Source: Geodermatophilus telluris (GTDB taxonomy: Bacteria > Actinomycetota > Actinomycetes > Mycobacteriales > Geodermatophilaceae). From it: DNA of 64,000 nt. The DNA lies in assembly GCF_900102745.1 (NCBI RefSeq), contig NZ_FMZF01000007.1, positions 124,001-188,000 of the forward strand, given 5' to 3'. Made by a program: the position numbers and the translations under genes. A model generated the notes under the pieces. The model did not search any database and was not told where the DNA came from. It saw only the letters and a program-made list of their open reading frames with translations. Of the stretch, positions 16,094-24,114 are shown piece after piece. How positions within the stretch are numbered: the first letter of the stretch is position 1; each line of letters opens with the position of its first letter.

Positions 16094-16445
16094 GGGGCGT
16101 GACCGTACGGCGCAGTCACGACGATCCGCCAACCTGCCGAGCGCGACCGGCCGCTGTACGGCGCCGGATGACGTTCAGGGCAGTGCCGCGAGGTTGTTAG
16201 TCAAGGCTGAGGCAGTCCGGACCCGTGCGCGGCGATCACGCCCATGCACTGTCCGAGGGACGGCGTAGCGTCTCCATCGTGATCATGAAAGCCCGGAAGA
16301 ATGCCCGCGGCGCCGACCGGGACGGTGGATCAGGAGCAGGAGGAGCGCCCAGGATTGGCTCCGCTGGGGAATCGCCCAGTGACGCACCGCCAACTCCCCC
16401 CTTGCCCACCCAGCACCAGGCGGTCCCCGCCGACGGCCCCCCGGC
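16094..16445. other. Intergenic region, 352 bp, at the right edge of the accessory region
   Basis: No firm gene. A TAGCGT box 7 nt before a GTG at 16279 has the spacing of a leaderless promoter, but the frame that follows runs antisense through arsC and lacks a -35 box. It might be a gene remnant at the border of the accessory region. I found no tRNA end or direct repeat that would mark an attachment site. Confidence 0.4.
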
Positions 16446-16865
16446 CTATGGGACGAGCTCGGCGAGCAGCCGGCGGACGCGGGCGTCGAGGTCGTCGACG
16501 ATGCGCCGCACCGTGGCGAGGTCCTGGCCCTTCGGGTCGGTGACCTCCCAGTCCTCGTACCGCGTGCCCGGGACGTACGGGCAGGCCTCGCCGCACCCGA
16601 GCGTCACCACGACGTCGGCGGCCTCGACCAGGCCGCGCTCGAGCCTGGTCGGGGTGTGGTCGGTCACCGGCAGGCCGCGCTCGGCGAGCACCCGGGCGAC
16701 GACCGGGTTGACCGCCGGGCCGGGCTCGGAGCCGGCGGAGCGGACGTCGACGCGGTCGCCGGCGTGGTGCCGCAGCAGGGCCGCGGCGGCGACGCTGCGG
16801 CCGCTGTTGTGCACGCAGCTGAACAGCACGGACGGCGTGGCCGGCGCCGGGTCCATCGCGCTCAC
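16446..16865 (-). CDS. arsC: Arsenate reductase, low-molecular-weight phosphatase family
   Basis: The protein has 139 residues from the GTG at 16865, whose GTGA overlaps the stop of the arsR gene; an ATG three codons on is the alternative. The P-loop CVHNSGRS (C-x5-R) lies near residue 17, as in phosphatase-type arsenate reductases. LGCGEACPYVPG and EVTDPKG follow, typical of actinobacterial ArsC. It reduces arsenate to arsenite using a thiol system; in actinobacteria mycothiol/mycoredoxin or thioredoxin are candidates. It is co-transcribed with the ArsR-type repressor and faces an ArsI/CadI-like gene. No arsenite efflux pump is encoded nearby, which is unusual for an ars locus. Confidence 0.85.
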   Translation of the reverse strand: MSAMDPAPATPSVLFSCVHNSGRSVAAAALLRHHAGDRVDVRSAGSEPGPAVNPVVARVLAERGLPVTDHTPTRLERGLVEAADVVVTLGCGEACPYVPGTRYEDWEVTDPKGQDLATVRRIVDDLDARVRRLLAELVP

Positions 16866-17218
16866 CGGGGCGCCAGGGCGTTGCGCAGCGACTCGAGCGC
16901 CGCCGGGATGACGGCGTACCAGACGTTGCGGCCCCGCTTCTCGCTGGTGGCCAGCCCGCTCTCGACCAGGATCCGCAGGTGGTGGCTGACCGTGCCCTGG
17001 GTGCGGCCGACCGGCTCGGTCAGGTCGCACACGCAGACCGCCCCGTCCTCCGCGGTGGCCAGCAGTGACAGCAGTCGCAGCCGGACCGGGTCGGCCAGGG
17101 CGGCGAACTGCCTGGCCAGGACCTCCGCGCCCGGCGCGGACAGCACCTCGGCGGACAGCGGCGCGCAGCAGGCCGCCACCTCGGGTTGGTCGAGCACCGT
17201 CAGCTCGCGCACGGTCAT
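16862..17218 (-). CDS. ArsR/SmtB-family metalloid-sensing repressor
   Basis: The protein has 118 residues. The ATG at 17218 has GAGGAG about 9 bases upstream; longer starts at 17269 lie inside the operator. A winged helix-turn-helix occupies about 30-110 (LADPVRLRLLSLLA, TQGTVSHHLRILVESGL). Metal-binding candidates are a CC pair near residue 17 and VCVCDL in the position of the ArsR ELCVCDL motif. It should release DNA upon arsenite or cadmium binding and derepress arsC and the divergent VOC gene. Two CATCGAC-type palindromes lie in the shared promoter region. Confidence 0.85.
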   Translation of the reverse strand: MTVRELTVLDQPEVAACCAPLSAEVLSAPGAEVLARQFAALADPVRLRLLSLLATAEDGAVCVCDLTEPVGRTQGTVSHHLRILVESGLATSEKRGRNVWYAVIPAALESLRNALAPR

Positions 17219-17260
17219 CGGGTCGATCTCCTCGTCGTCGACGGTCGCCTGTCGCAAACC

Positions 17261-17278
17261 CATTGACATCTGTCGATG
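17261..17278. promoter_or_regulatory. ArsR-type operator 1
   Basis: CATTGACATCTGTCGATG is an 8-2-8 inverted repeat with one mismatch, upstream of arsR. The half-site CATCGAC is typical of ArsR/SmtB operators. Confidence 0.65.
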
Positions 17279-17295
17279 ATAGCGGCACCTTCATC

Positions 17296-17313
17296 CATCG
17301 ACGTCTGTGAATG
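17296..17313. promoter_or_regulatory. ArsR-type operator 2
   Basis: CATCGACGTCTGTGAATG is a weaker copy of operator 1, 17 bases away and nearer the VOC gene. It shares the CATYGAC.TCTGT..ATG core and could coordinate both divergent transcripts. Confidence 0.5.
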
Positions 17314-17343
17314 GTTCCGTGTTCGTCCGCCCTGGAGGTCACC

Positions 17344-17790
17344 GTGTCCCGCATCCAGCTCGCGCTCAACGTCGACGACGTCGAGGCCGCCACCGCCTTC
17401 TACAGCAGGCTGTTCGGCGCCGGGCCGGCCAAGACCCGGCCCGGCTACGCGAACTTCGCGATCACCGACCCGCCGCTGAAGCTGGTGCTGCTGGAGAACC
17501 CGGGCACCGGTGGCACGTTGAACCACCTGGGCATCGAGGTGGCCGACGTCGACGTGGTCGACGCCGAGCGGACCCGCCTCGCCGCAGCCGGCCTCGCCTC
17601 GACCGAGGAGCGTGACTCCACCTGCTGCTACGCGGAGCAGACCAAGTTCTGGGTGCAGGACACCCCCGGCGGCGAGCGGTGGGAGGTCTACACCGTGCTC
17701 GCGGACAGCCCCACGTTCTCCGGCGACGCGCCGGCCTGCTGCACCCCTGCCGCGACGGCGGAGAGCCTGGAGCCGGCCGCCTGCTGCTGA
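17344..17790 (+). CDS. ArsI/CadI-like vicinal-oxygen-chelate protein
   Basis: The protein has 148 residues. The GTG at 17344 has GGAGGT five bases upstream. It is a VOC/glyoxalase-fold protein: IQLALNVDDVEAATAFYSRLFG, LVLLENPG, HLGIEV and WEVYTVLAD. The CC pair in DSTCCYAEQTKFW corresponds to the metal(loid)-binding cysteines of ArsI (C-As lyase acting on trivalent organoarsenicals) and of the cadmium-induced CadI. A further ACC and AACC at the C-terminus add thiols. It is divergent from arsR-arsC across two operators, so metalloid induction is expected. ArsI and CadI cannot be told apart from sequence alone. Confidence 0.8.
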   Translation: MSRIQLALNVDDVEAATAFYSRLFGAGPAKTRPGYANFAITDPPLKLVLLENPGTGGTLNHLGIEVADVDVVDAERTRLAAAGLASTEERDSTCCYAEQTKFWVQDTPGGERWEVYTVLADSPTFSGDAPACCTPAATAESLEPAACC

Positions 17791-17797
17791 ACGCCGA

Positions 17798-17835
17798 CGA
17801 CAGCGGCCCCCGGGATGCCCCGGGGGCCGCTGTCG
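17798..17835. terminator. Perfect 17-bp hairpin between convergent genes
   Basis: A 17-bp perfect stem starting CGACAGCGGCC with the loop ATGC lies between the VOC gene (ends 17790) and the GGDEF/EAL gene (ends 17852 on the other strand). It can terminate both. Confidence 0.8.
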
Positions 17836-17851
17836 GGTGCGGGTCCGCCGC

Positions 17852-20512
17852 TCAGGCGCCGGCGGGCACCGCGGGCCGGCGGAGGGCCGCCACGGCGGCC
17901 GCGGGCAGGGGGCGGGACAGCAGGTAGCCCTGCGCCTGGTCGCAGGCCTGGTCGCGGAGCCACGCCACCTGCTCCTCCTCCTCCACGCCCTCGGCGACCA
18001 CGGTGAGCCCGAAGGTGTGGGCGGCGCGGATCATGAGGGCCACGAGCTCCGGGTGCCCGGGCTGCGTCGAGGCGACGAAGCTGCGGTCGATCTTGAGCGT
18101 GTCCACCGGCATGTTCCCCAGCTGGCCGATCGAGGTGTAGCCGGTGCCGAAGTCGTCGATGGCGATCGTGGTGCCCAGCTCCCGCAGCGCGGCCAGGTGG
18201 GTGAACGCGACGGGGTCGTTGACCAGCACGGTCTCGGTGACCTCCAGCACGAGCAGCCGGGGCGGGAGGCCCGACGCCGCGAGGGCGTCCGTGACGTCGG
18301 CGAGGATGCGCCGGTCGGCCAGGTGGCGGCCGGAGACGTTCACCGCGACGGTCGGCTCGGGCTCGCCGGGCTCCACCGGGTCGGCTGCCCGCCACTCCGC
18401 CAGCTGGCGGGTCGCCTCGTGCAGGACCCACCGGTCGAGGTCGCAGATCAGGCTGCTCTCCTCGGCCACGGGGACGAAGTCGCCGGGCGGCACCGTCCCC
18501 ACCCCCGGGCGCTCCCAGCGCACCAGCGCCTCGTAGCCCTCGAGCCGGCCGGCGGCGAGGTCGAGCACGGGCTGGTAGTGCAGCGTCATCTCGCCGGCGG
18601 CCAGGCCGGCGACGATCGCGGCCTCCATCTCCGACCGGGCACTGAGCTGCAGGCGCAGCGCCTCGTCGAACAGCTCCGCCCGCCCCCGGCCGCGGTGCTT
18701 GGCGCGGTACGCGGCGGTGTCGGCCTCGGCGATGAGCGCGTCGGCGTCGGTGTCCGCGTCCCTGCACACGGCGATGCCGATGCTGGCGCCGATCCGCACC
18801 GCGGAGCCGTCAGCGGTCATCGGCTCGCTGACCGCCGCGATCAGCCGCTCCGCCAGGCCGAGCAGGTCGCGCTCGGACCCGGCCTCCTCGACGAGGACGA
18901 CGAACTCGTCCCCACCGAGCCGGCAGACGACGTCCCCCGGACGGACGGCGTCGCGCAGCCGGCGCGCGACCTCCTGCAGCACGTCGTCGCCGGCCGCGTG
19001 GCCGTGCCCGTCGTTGACCGCCTTGAAGCCGTCGAGGTCGACGAACAGCAGCCCGGTCGGGTGCCCGGTGCGCCGGCCGCGGTGCAGCGCGGCGGTGACC
19101 AGGGACAGCGCCTGCGCGCGGTTGGGCAGCTCGGTGAGGGGGTCGTGCGCGGCCTGGTGGGCGAGCGCGGACTGCAGGGTGTCCCGCTGGCGGAGGGTGT
19201 CGACGAGCTGCTCGACCGACGCGTGCAGCAGCTGGCCCAGCGGCCCGGGGAGGGGCTCGTCGAGGACGGGGTGGGCGAGGTCGCCGCGGGCGATGGCCCT
19301 GGCCTGGTGCTGGATGCGCCGCAGCCCGGCGACCGCCGAGGCCAGCGCGCGGGAGACGGTGCGCGCCTCGCGGGGGCCCACGCTCGGCACGTCCACCAGG
19401 CGGCCCTGGGAGACGTGCTCGGCGCGGTCGGCGAGCAGGCTCAGGGCGCCGGAGATGCTGCGGCCGACCCACAGGGCGCCGAGCAGCGAGACCAGCACCA
19501 GCCCGGCGGCGATCCCCAGGACGAGGTCGCGGTGGTCGGTGGCCCGGGCGCGGTCGGCGGCGGCCAGGTCCTGGGCGCGCTCGGCGGCGCTGTCCAGGAG
19601 GTCGGTGAGGGCGGCGTCGCGGGCCGAGGTCCCGATCACCAGCCGGACCAGGTCCGCGAGCGGCAGCGCGGTCGCGGCGGCGTCCCCGGCCTGCGCAGCC
19701 AGCACGCCGTCGACGCTGGTGACCGCCGGGGAGGTGCTGACCGCCTGCCACTCCTCGCGCAGGGAGTCCTGGCTGAGCCGGCCCATCACCTGCTGGGCGG
19801 CGGTGTAGGCGGCCCAGTCGGCCTGCCAGTCCTGCCGGAAGTCGCCCGACCGGCCCCAGTCGAGCTGCGCGCCGAAGAAGGTCGGCATCTGTCCGATGGC
19901 CGCCGTGACCAGCTCGCCCACCAGCTGCACGTCCCGGGTGGCCGCCAGCGTGGCGGCGGGCAGCTCCTCCGACGCGGCCGCGCCGACCGCCTCGCGCTGC
20001 GCGGTGCCGAGGTCGTCGAGGAGAGCCAGGTAGCGGTCGTAGAGGAGGTCCACGCGCAGGTCGTGCGCGTCCACGAGGGCGCGCAGCTCCGCGACGCGCC
20101 GCGCGGCGTCGGCCAGCGTCGGCGAGTCGACGGTGCCGGCCGGGGCCAGGGCGTCGTCGGTGGCCGCCCGGCTCTGCTCGATCATGGCCAGGGTCATCGT
20201 CCGCTGGGTGGCGAGCTGCCCGACGGGCACGCCGAGCTCGGTCGCGCTGGCCGGGTCGTCGATCACCGTGAGGGCGAGCGACGGGATCATCTCGTGCGCC
20301 ACCCCGCTGCGCGCGGCGTCCAGCCGGGCGACGGTGCCCACGGCCGCCGCGGCGCGCGCGGCGCTGCCGGACTCGACGACGGCGGACCGGACCATCACCG
20401 TGGTCAGGCCGGCGACGCCGAGCAGGGGGACGAGGACGAGGGCGGTGAGGTAGAGCCACAGGGGAGCGCCGTCCCGGGCGGCGCGCTCCCCAGGTGGGCG
20501 GGTGGCACTCAT
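17852..20512 (-). CDS. Membrane-bound GGDEF-EAL protein with HAMP domain
   Basis: The protein has 886 residues from the ATG at 20512. A transmembrane helix (about 18-40, LYLTALVLVPLLGVAGL) precedes a roughly 270-residue helical extracytoplasmic sensor. A second membrane helix (LVLGIAAGLVLVSLLGALWVG) leads to a HAMP segment. The GGDEF domain is intact (RLGGDEFVVL, with FVDLDGFKAVND). The EAL domain has EALVRW, EVTETVL, DDFGTGY, KIDRSF, EGVE and QGYL, so both diguanylate cyclase and phosphodiesterase residues are present. It would adjust cyclic di-GMP in response to an external signal. It is monocistronic, flanked by terminators. Confidence 0.9.
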   Translation of the reverse strand: MSATRPPGERAARDGAPLWLYLTALVLVPLLGVAGLTTVMVRSAVVESGSAARAAAAVGTVARLDAARSGVAHEMIPSLALTVIDDPASATELGVPVGQLATQRTMTLAMIEQSRAATDDALAPAGTVDSPTLADAARRVAELRALVDAHDLRVDLLYDRYLALLDDLGTAQREAVGAAASEELPAATLAATRDVQLVGELVTAAIGQMPTFFGAQLDWGRSGDFRQDWQADWAAYTAAQQVMGRLSQDSLREEWQAVSTSPAVTSVDGVLAAQAGDAAATALPLADLVRLVIGTSARDAALTDLLDSAAERAQDLAAADRARATDHRDLVLGIAAGLVLVSLLGALWVGRSISGALSLLADRAEHVSQGRLVDVPSVGPREARTVSRALASAVAGLRRIQHQARAIARGDLAHPVLDEPLPGPLGQLLHASVEQLVDTLRQRDTLQSALAHQAAHDPLTELPNRAQALSLVTAALHRGRRTGHPTGLLFVDLDGFKAVNDGHGHAAGDDVLQEVARRLRDAVRPGDVVCRLGGDEFVVLVEEAGSERDLLGLAERLIAAVSEPMTADGSAVRIGASIGIAVCRDADTDADALIAEADTAAYRAKHRGRGRAELFDEALRLQLSARSEMEAAIVAGLAAGEMTLHYQPVLDLAAGRLEGYEALVRWERPGVGTVPPGDFVPVAEESSLICDLDRWVLHEATRQLAEWRAADPVEPGEPEPTVAVNVSGRHLADRRILADVTDALAASGLPPRLLVLEVTETVLVNDPVAFTHLAALRELGTTIAIDDFGTGYTSIGQLGNMPVDTLKIDRSFVASTQPGHPELVALMIRAAHTFGLTVVAEGVEEEEQVAWLRDQACDQAQGYLLSRPLPAAAVAALRRPAVPAGA

Positions 20513-20568
20513 GGGGAACGGGATCGACCGGATCGCCGCGGTGGTTGACCCGCTGCTCACCCGTCCGG

Positions 20569-20616
20569 GTGACCCGCGGCGACCCCGGGACACCGGGGCC
20601 GCCGCGGTGGGGTCAC
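20569..20616 (-). terminator. Large imperfect hairpin after the SnoaL-like gene
   Basis: GTGACCC and GGGTCAC arms flank an inner stem of about 14 bp with the loop region GACA. It overlaps the stop of the minus-strand gene at 20613 and could terminate it. Confidence 0.5.
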
Positions 20617-21008
20617 GCCGTGCCGGCGGTCTCCTGGATGAAGGCGGCCGAGTCGTAGTAGGTGCGGACACCGGTGAGGGGGCCGTCGTCGGAGCCGTCG
20701 CCCTCGATGACGGTCACGCCGCGGTAGCGGAAGGGCTTGCCGCTGCGCAGGGTGCCCGTCGACTCCCACTCCAGCGCGGCGGTCCGCTCGCCGACGGCGC
20801 TGCCGGTGAACGTCGTCTCCAGCTCGCCGAAGACGTGGCGGTAGTCCTCCCAGAACCGCTTGGCGCCGTCGGGCCCGCGCGTCTCGTGGTCCTGGTTGAG
20901 CTTCATTAGCTGGGCGTCCGCGCCCGTGAGGTCGACCATCGGCTGCGCGTCGCCGGTGGCGTCGAGGTGGTGCAGGGCGTCGGTGAAGCGCTCGGTGAGC
21001 GTGTGCAC
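20613..21008 (-). CDS. SnoaL/NTF2-like protein
   Basis: The protein has 131 residues. The GTG at 21008 follows GGGAGGA. The pattern of an N-terminal helix (LTERFTDALHHLDATGD), HETRGPDGAKRFWEDYRHVF, then curved strands (FTGSAVGERTAALEWESTGTLRSGKPFRYRGV, split by turns) and a C-terminal YYDSAAFIQE is that of the NTF2-like cone fold. Members bind or isomerise small hydrophobic molecules, and many have no known substrate. It is a single gene between the GGDEF/EAL gene and a DUF1707 membrane protein, all on the same strand. Confidence 0.75.
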   Translation of the reverse strand: MHTLTERFTDALHHLDATGDAQPMVDLTGADAQLMKLNQDHETRGPDGAKRFWEDYRHVFGELETTFTGSAVGERTAALEWESTGTLRSGKPFRYRGVTVIEGDGSDDGPLTGVRTYYDSAAFIQETAGTA

Positions 21009-21083
21009 GGGGGTCCTCCCGGGAGGTCGTCTGCGGTCCCCGCAGGGCTACCCGCGCCGGAGCGGACGCACCCGCACCGGATC

Positions 21084-21515
21084 TCAGGTGCCCGGCTGTC
21101 CCCGACGACGCGCACCGATCGTGCGGGCGACCAGGGCGACGGCCCACGGGCCGACGACCCACACCGGCCACGGGTAGCGGAGGTCGCCGGTGGCGACCAC
21201 CGACACCAGCCAGACGGCGACGACGACCACCGCGGTGGTCGCCCAGCCGGCCCAGGCCGCGCGCAGGTCGTGACCCCAGGCGCCGTGCCACGGGCCGCCG
21301 TACACGGCGCGGGCCACGGGACGCGGCCGGTCGGCCGGGCGCGGCAGGTCGGCGGTGAGCTCGGCGAGCTCGCCGTAGGTGCGGGCGGTGTGTGCCCGGG
21401 CGGCGCGGTCCTCGTACTCGGCCAGGGTCAGCCGGCCGTCGGTGAGGCCCTGGTCCAGTCGGGTGACGGCGGCGGCGCGGTCGGCGTCGGCGGCGCGCAG
21501 GTGCGGCTCGGGCAT
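21084..21515 (-). CDS. DUF1707 membrane protein
   Basis: The protein has 143 residues. The ATG at 21515 has GAGGAG upstream. The N-terminal 55 residues (LRAADADRAAAVTRLDQGL, GRLTLAEYEDR, ARTYGELAELTADLP) are the DUF1707 (SHOCT-like) domain common in actinobacteria. Two membrane helices follow (TTAVVVVAVWLVSVVA and WVVGPWAVALVA) with a short basic tail. DUF1707 proteins are small membrane proteins of unknown function, some of them linked to cell-envelope genes. Confidence 0.8.
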   Translation of the reverse strand: MPEPHLRAADADRAAAVTRLDQGLTDGRLTLAEYEDRAARAHTARTYGELAELTADLPRPADRPRPVARAVYGGPWHGAWGHDLRAAWAGWATTAVVVVAVWLVSVVATGDLRYPWPVWVVGPWAVALVARTIGARRRGQPGT

Positions 21516-21628
21516 CTCGGACTCCTCGTCGGGCGGTGTGCCCCGAGTCTCCCCAGCCCCCGCGCCGGCGACCATTGACAGACGTCACCGATCGGCCGTG
21601 CGTCCTGCACGGTCAGCCGCCGGTGGTC

Positions 21629-22792
21629 TCAGCCGTTGGCGGGGGTGGCCTCCTTCGCGAGGTGCTTGCCGATGACCATGCGCTGGATCTGGTTGGTGCC
21701 CTCGAAGATCTGCATGACCTTCGCCTCGCGCATGTAGCGCTCGGCGGGGTGGTCGCGGGTGTAGCCGGCGCCGCCGAGCACCTGGACGGCGTCGGTGGTG
21801 ACCTTCATCGCGGCGTCGGTGGCGACCAGCTTGGCGATGCTGGCCTGCCGGGAGTAGGGCAGGCCGGCGTCCTTGCGGCGTGCCGCGACCAGGTAGGTGG
21901 CGCGGGCGGACTCCACGGCGGCGGCCATGTCGGCGAGCAGGAAGGCGACGCCCTGGTGGTCGACGATCCGCCGTCCGAAGGCCTCGCGCTCCAGCGCGTA
22001 GGCGACGGCGACGTCGAGGGCGGACTGCGCCAGGCCGACGGCGACGGCGCTGACGCCGAGCCGGCCGGAGTCGAGCGCGGACAGCGCGATGGCCAGGCCG
22101 CGGCCGGGCTCGCCGACCATCCGGCCGGCCGGGACGGCGACGTCGTCGAGGCGCATCGCGGCCGTCGTGGAGCCGGTCAGCCCCATCTTCTGCTCGGGCG
22201 GGGCGGCGCCGAAGCCGGCCAGGTCGGGGGTGAGGTGGAAGCAGGAGATCGCGCGGTCGCCGTCGTCGGGGGTGCGCAGGAAGGTCGAGTAGAAGTCGGC
22301 CTGCCCGCCGTGGGTGACCCACGCCTTCTCGCCGGAGGCCACCCAGCCCTCGCCGTCGCGGACGGCGCGGGCGCGCATCGCGGCGGGGTCGGAGCCGGCG
22401 TGCGCCTCCGACAGGCAGTAGGCGCCCAGCAGCCGGCCGCCGACCATCTCGGGCAGCCACTGCTCGCGCTGCTCGGGCGTGCCGAACCGGTCGACCGGCC
22501 CGCAGGCGAGCGTGTGCACGCTGACGCCCAGCGCGACGCTGGCCCACCGCACGGCCAGCTCCTCGATCACCTGCAGGTAGACGGCGTAGGGCTGGCCGCC
22601 GCCGCCGACGTCCTCGCCGAAGGGCAGGCCGAGCAGGCCGACCTCACCGAGCTTGGCGAACACCTCCCGCGGGAAGCGCTCCTCGCGCTCGTACTCCGCC
22701 GCGCGGGGGGCCAGCTCGGCGTCGGCCAGGTCGCGGGTGAGCGCGATCAGGTCGTGCGCCTCCTGGGTGGGCAGCTCTCGGTCGACGGCCAC
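21629..22792 (-). CDS. Acyl-CoA dehydrogenase
   Basis: The protein has 387 residues, the usual family length. The GTG at 22792 follows GAGGGGG. FAD-binding and family signatures are clear: GAYCLSEAHAGSD, WVTHGGQADF, and the catalytic Glu in QIFEGTNQIQRM near the C-terminus. It introduces the alpha-beta double bond of a short- or branched-chain acyl-CoA and passes electrons to ETF. It is divergent from a TetR regulator across a 94-bp region that contains a perfect inverted repeat, so its expression is probably acyl-CoA responsive. Confidence 0.9.
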   Translation of the reverse strand: MAVDRELPTQEAHDLIALTRDLADAELAPRAAEYEREERFPREVFAKLGEVGLLGLPFGEDVGGGGQPYAVYLQVIEELAVRWASVALGVSVHTLACGPVDRFGTPEQREQWLPEMVGGRLLGAYCLSEAHAGSDPAAMRARAVRDGEGWVASGEKAWVTHGGQADFYSTFLRTPDDGDRAISCFHLTPDLAGFGAAPPEQKMGLTGSTTAAMRLDDVAVPAGRMVGEPGRGLAIALSALDSGRLGVSAVAVGLAQSALDVAVAYALEREAFGRRIVDHQGVAFLLADMAAAVESARATYLVAARRKDAGLPYSRQASIAKLVATDAAMKVTTDAVQVLGGAGYTRDHPAERYMREAKVMQIFEGTNQIQRMVIGKHLAKEATPANG

Positions 22793-22819
22793 GGGTCCCC
22801 CTCGTCGCGGACGGATCAG

Positions 22820-22847
22820 CAGTACTGCAGACGGTACCGCAGTACTG
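22820..22847. promoter_or_regulatory. TetR operator between acyl-CoA dehydrogenase and its regulator
   Basis: CAGTACTGC and its exact complement GCAGTACTG are separated by 10 bases. The site lies in the divergent promoter region and is the natural target of the TetR protein encoded at 22887. Confidence 0.75.
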
Positions 22848-22886
22848 TCGTGCGTCCAGGCGCATGCTGTCGGGCCGGGAGGTGCG

Positions 22887-23474
22887 GTGACGACGACGGA
22901 CACCGGGGAGCGGCGGCTGACCGCCCGCCAGGCCCAGCTGCTCGACCAGCTCGAGGAGCTGTTCCTCGCCGAGGGCTTCGCCCGGTTCACCCTCGAGGAC
23001 CTCGCCGTCCGGCTGCACTGCTCGAAGACGACGCTGTACGCGCTGGCCGACAGCAAGGAGCAGCTCGCCGTCCGCGTCGTGCGGCACTTCTTCCGGCGGG
23101 CCACCGAGGCCGTGGAGGCGCGCACGGCGGGGGAGGGTGACCCCGCGCGGCGGGTGACCGCCTACCTGGAGGCGGTGGCGCGGGCGCTGACGCCGGCGTC
23201 GCGGGCCTTCCACCGCGACCTGGAGGCGTTCCCGCCGGCCCGGGCGGTCTACGAGCACAACACCGCCGTGGCCGCGCAGCGGGTGAGCGCGCTGATCGCC
23301 GAGGGTGTGGCCGCGGGCCGGTTCCGGGAGGTGCACGCGGCGCTGGTGGCCGACACGGTGACCACGCTGATGCTGCGGATCGGCCGCGGGGACACCGCGC
23401 GGGCCACCGGCCTCGACGACGCCGCCGCCTACCGCGAGCTCGCCGCGCTGCTGCTGCACGGGATCAGCCGCTGA
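22887..23474 (+). CDS. TetR-family regulator
   Basis: The protein has 195 residues. The GTG at 22887 follows GGGAGGT. The helix-turn-helix (FTLEDLAVRLHCSKTTLYALADSKEQL) lies at about 30-60, and the C-terminal ligand domain (HRDLEAFPPARAVYEHNTAV) resembles acyl-CoA or fatty-acid sensing TetR proteins. It probably represses itself and the divergent acyl-CoA dehydrogenase through the operator at 22820-22847. Confidence 0.85.
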   Translation: MTTTDTGERRLTARQAQLLDQLEELFLAEGFARFTLEDLAVRLHCSKTTLYALADSKEQLAVRVVRHFFRRATEAVEARTAGEGDPARRVTAYLEAVARALTPASRAFHRDLEAFPPARAVYEHNTAVAAQRVSALIAEGVAAGRFREVHAALVADTVTTLMLRIGRGDTARATGLDDAAAYRELAALLLHGISR

Positions 23475-23553
23475 GCGTCGCGGTCGCCGGGGGACGCCGT
23501 CCGCCGCCTCCGTGACGATCGGGCCGGACCGGACATGTGGGGGTGTGATCGCG

Positions 23554-24114
23554 ATGCGCGGGCAGCCGCCGCCCACGACCGGGCCCGTGGCGGCTCCGTA
23601 CCGCGTCGAGGAGGCCTACCGCGAGCTGGGCACCGCCGTCCTCGGGTACGCGCTGCGGCGGGCGGCGTCGCGGGAGGACGCCCTCGACGTGGTGGCCGAG
23701 ACCTTCGCGACCGCGTGGCGGCGGCGGGACGACCTGCCGGACGCCGACGACGAGGTGCGGCCGTGGCTGTTCGGCATCGCCCGGCTGTGCCTGGCCAACG
23801 CCACCCGCAGCACCCTGCGATCGGGCCGGCTGGGGGAGCGGCTCGCCGCGGCGATGGCCGGCGAGGCCGTCCCCGACCCGGCTGAGGTGCACGCCGGCCG
23901 CGCAGACCGGCAGCGGGTGCGGGCGGCCCTCGAGGAGCTGTCCGCCGAGGACCGCGAGCTCGTGACGCTGGTGGCCTGGGAGGGCCCCACCCCGGCGCAG
24001 GCGGCCACCGCCCTGGGCGTCGCGCCGGGCACCGCGCGGGTCCGGCTGCACCGGGCGCGCACCCGGCTGCGCGCCGTCCTCTCGTCCACCGAGGAGGCCG
24101 ACCGTGCTCTCTGA
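23554..24114 (+). CDS. ECF-type sigma factor
   Basis: About 186 residues from the ATG at 23554, which has GGGGG ten bases upstream; GTG codons at 23512 and 23545 are alternatives. Region 2 (AYRELGTAVLGYALRRAASREDALDVV, split by helices, with ETFATAWRRRDDLP) and region 4 (LEELSAEDRELVTLVAWEGPTPAQAATALGV, then RVRLHRARTRLR) are both evident. It directs RNA polymerase to a special regulon. The next gene overlaps its 3' end by 11 bases and encodes a membrane protein that is likely the cognate regulator. Confidence 0.85.
   Translation: MRGQPPPTTGPVAAPYRVEEAYRELGTAVLGYALRRAASREDALDVVAETFATAWRRRDDLPDADDEVRPWLFGIARLCLANATRSTLRSGRLGERLAAAMAGEAVPDPAEVHAGRADRQRVRAALEELSAEDRELVTLVAWEGPTPAQAATALGVAPGTARVRLHRARTRLRAVLSSTEEADRAL

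Larger units (their letters stand above)
1..16132. mobile_element. Accessory region, probably an integrated element (left end outside the window)
   Basis: This stretch holds a tyrosine integrase, a serine-recombinase-like protein, a toxin-antitoxin pair and at least four nuclease-type proteins, with almost no metabolic genes. Its spacers are visibly more AT-rich than those after 16.4 kb, for example 540-720. From 16,446 rightwards the genes are conventional chromosomal ones. I could not find flanking direct repeats or a tRNA that would mark attachment sites, and the left end lies beyond base 1. The limits are therefore approximate and integration is inferred from gene content. Confidence 0.5.

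Noticed and set aside
16279..16911. Leaderless gene starting at the GTG at 16279
   Set aside because: The TAGCGT box has the right spacing, but there is no -35 element and the frame runs antisense through arsC. At most it is a remnant.
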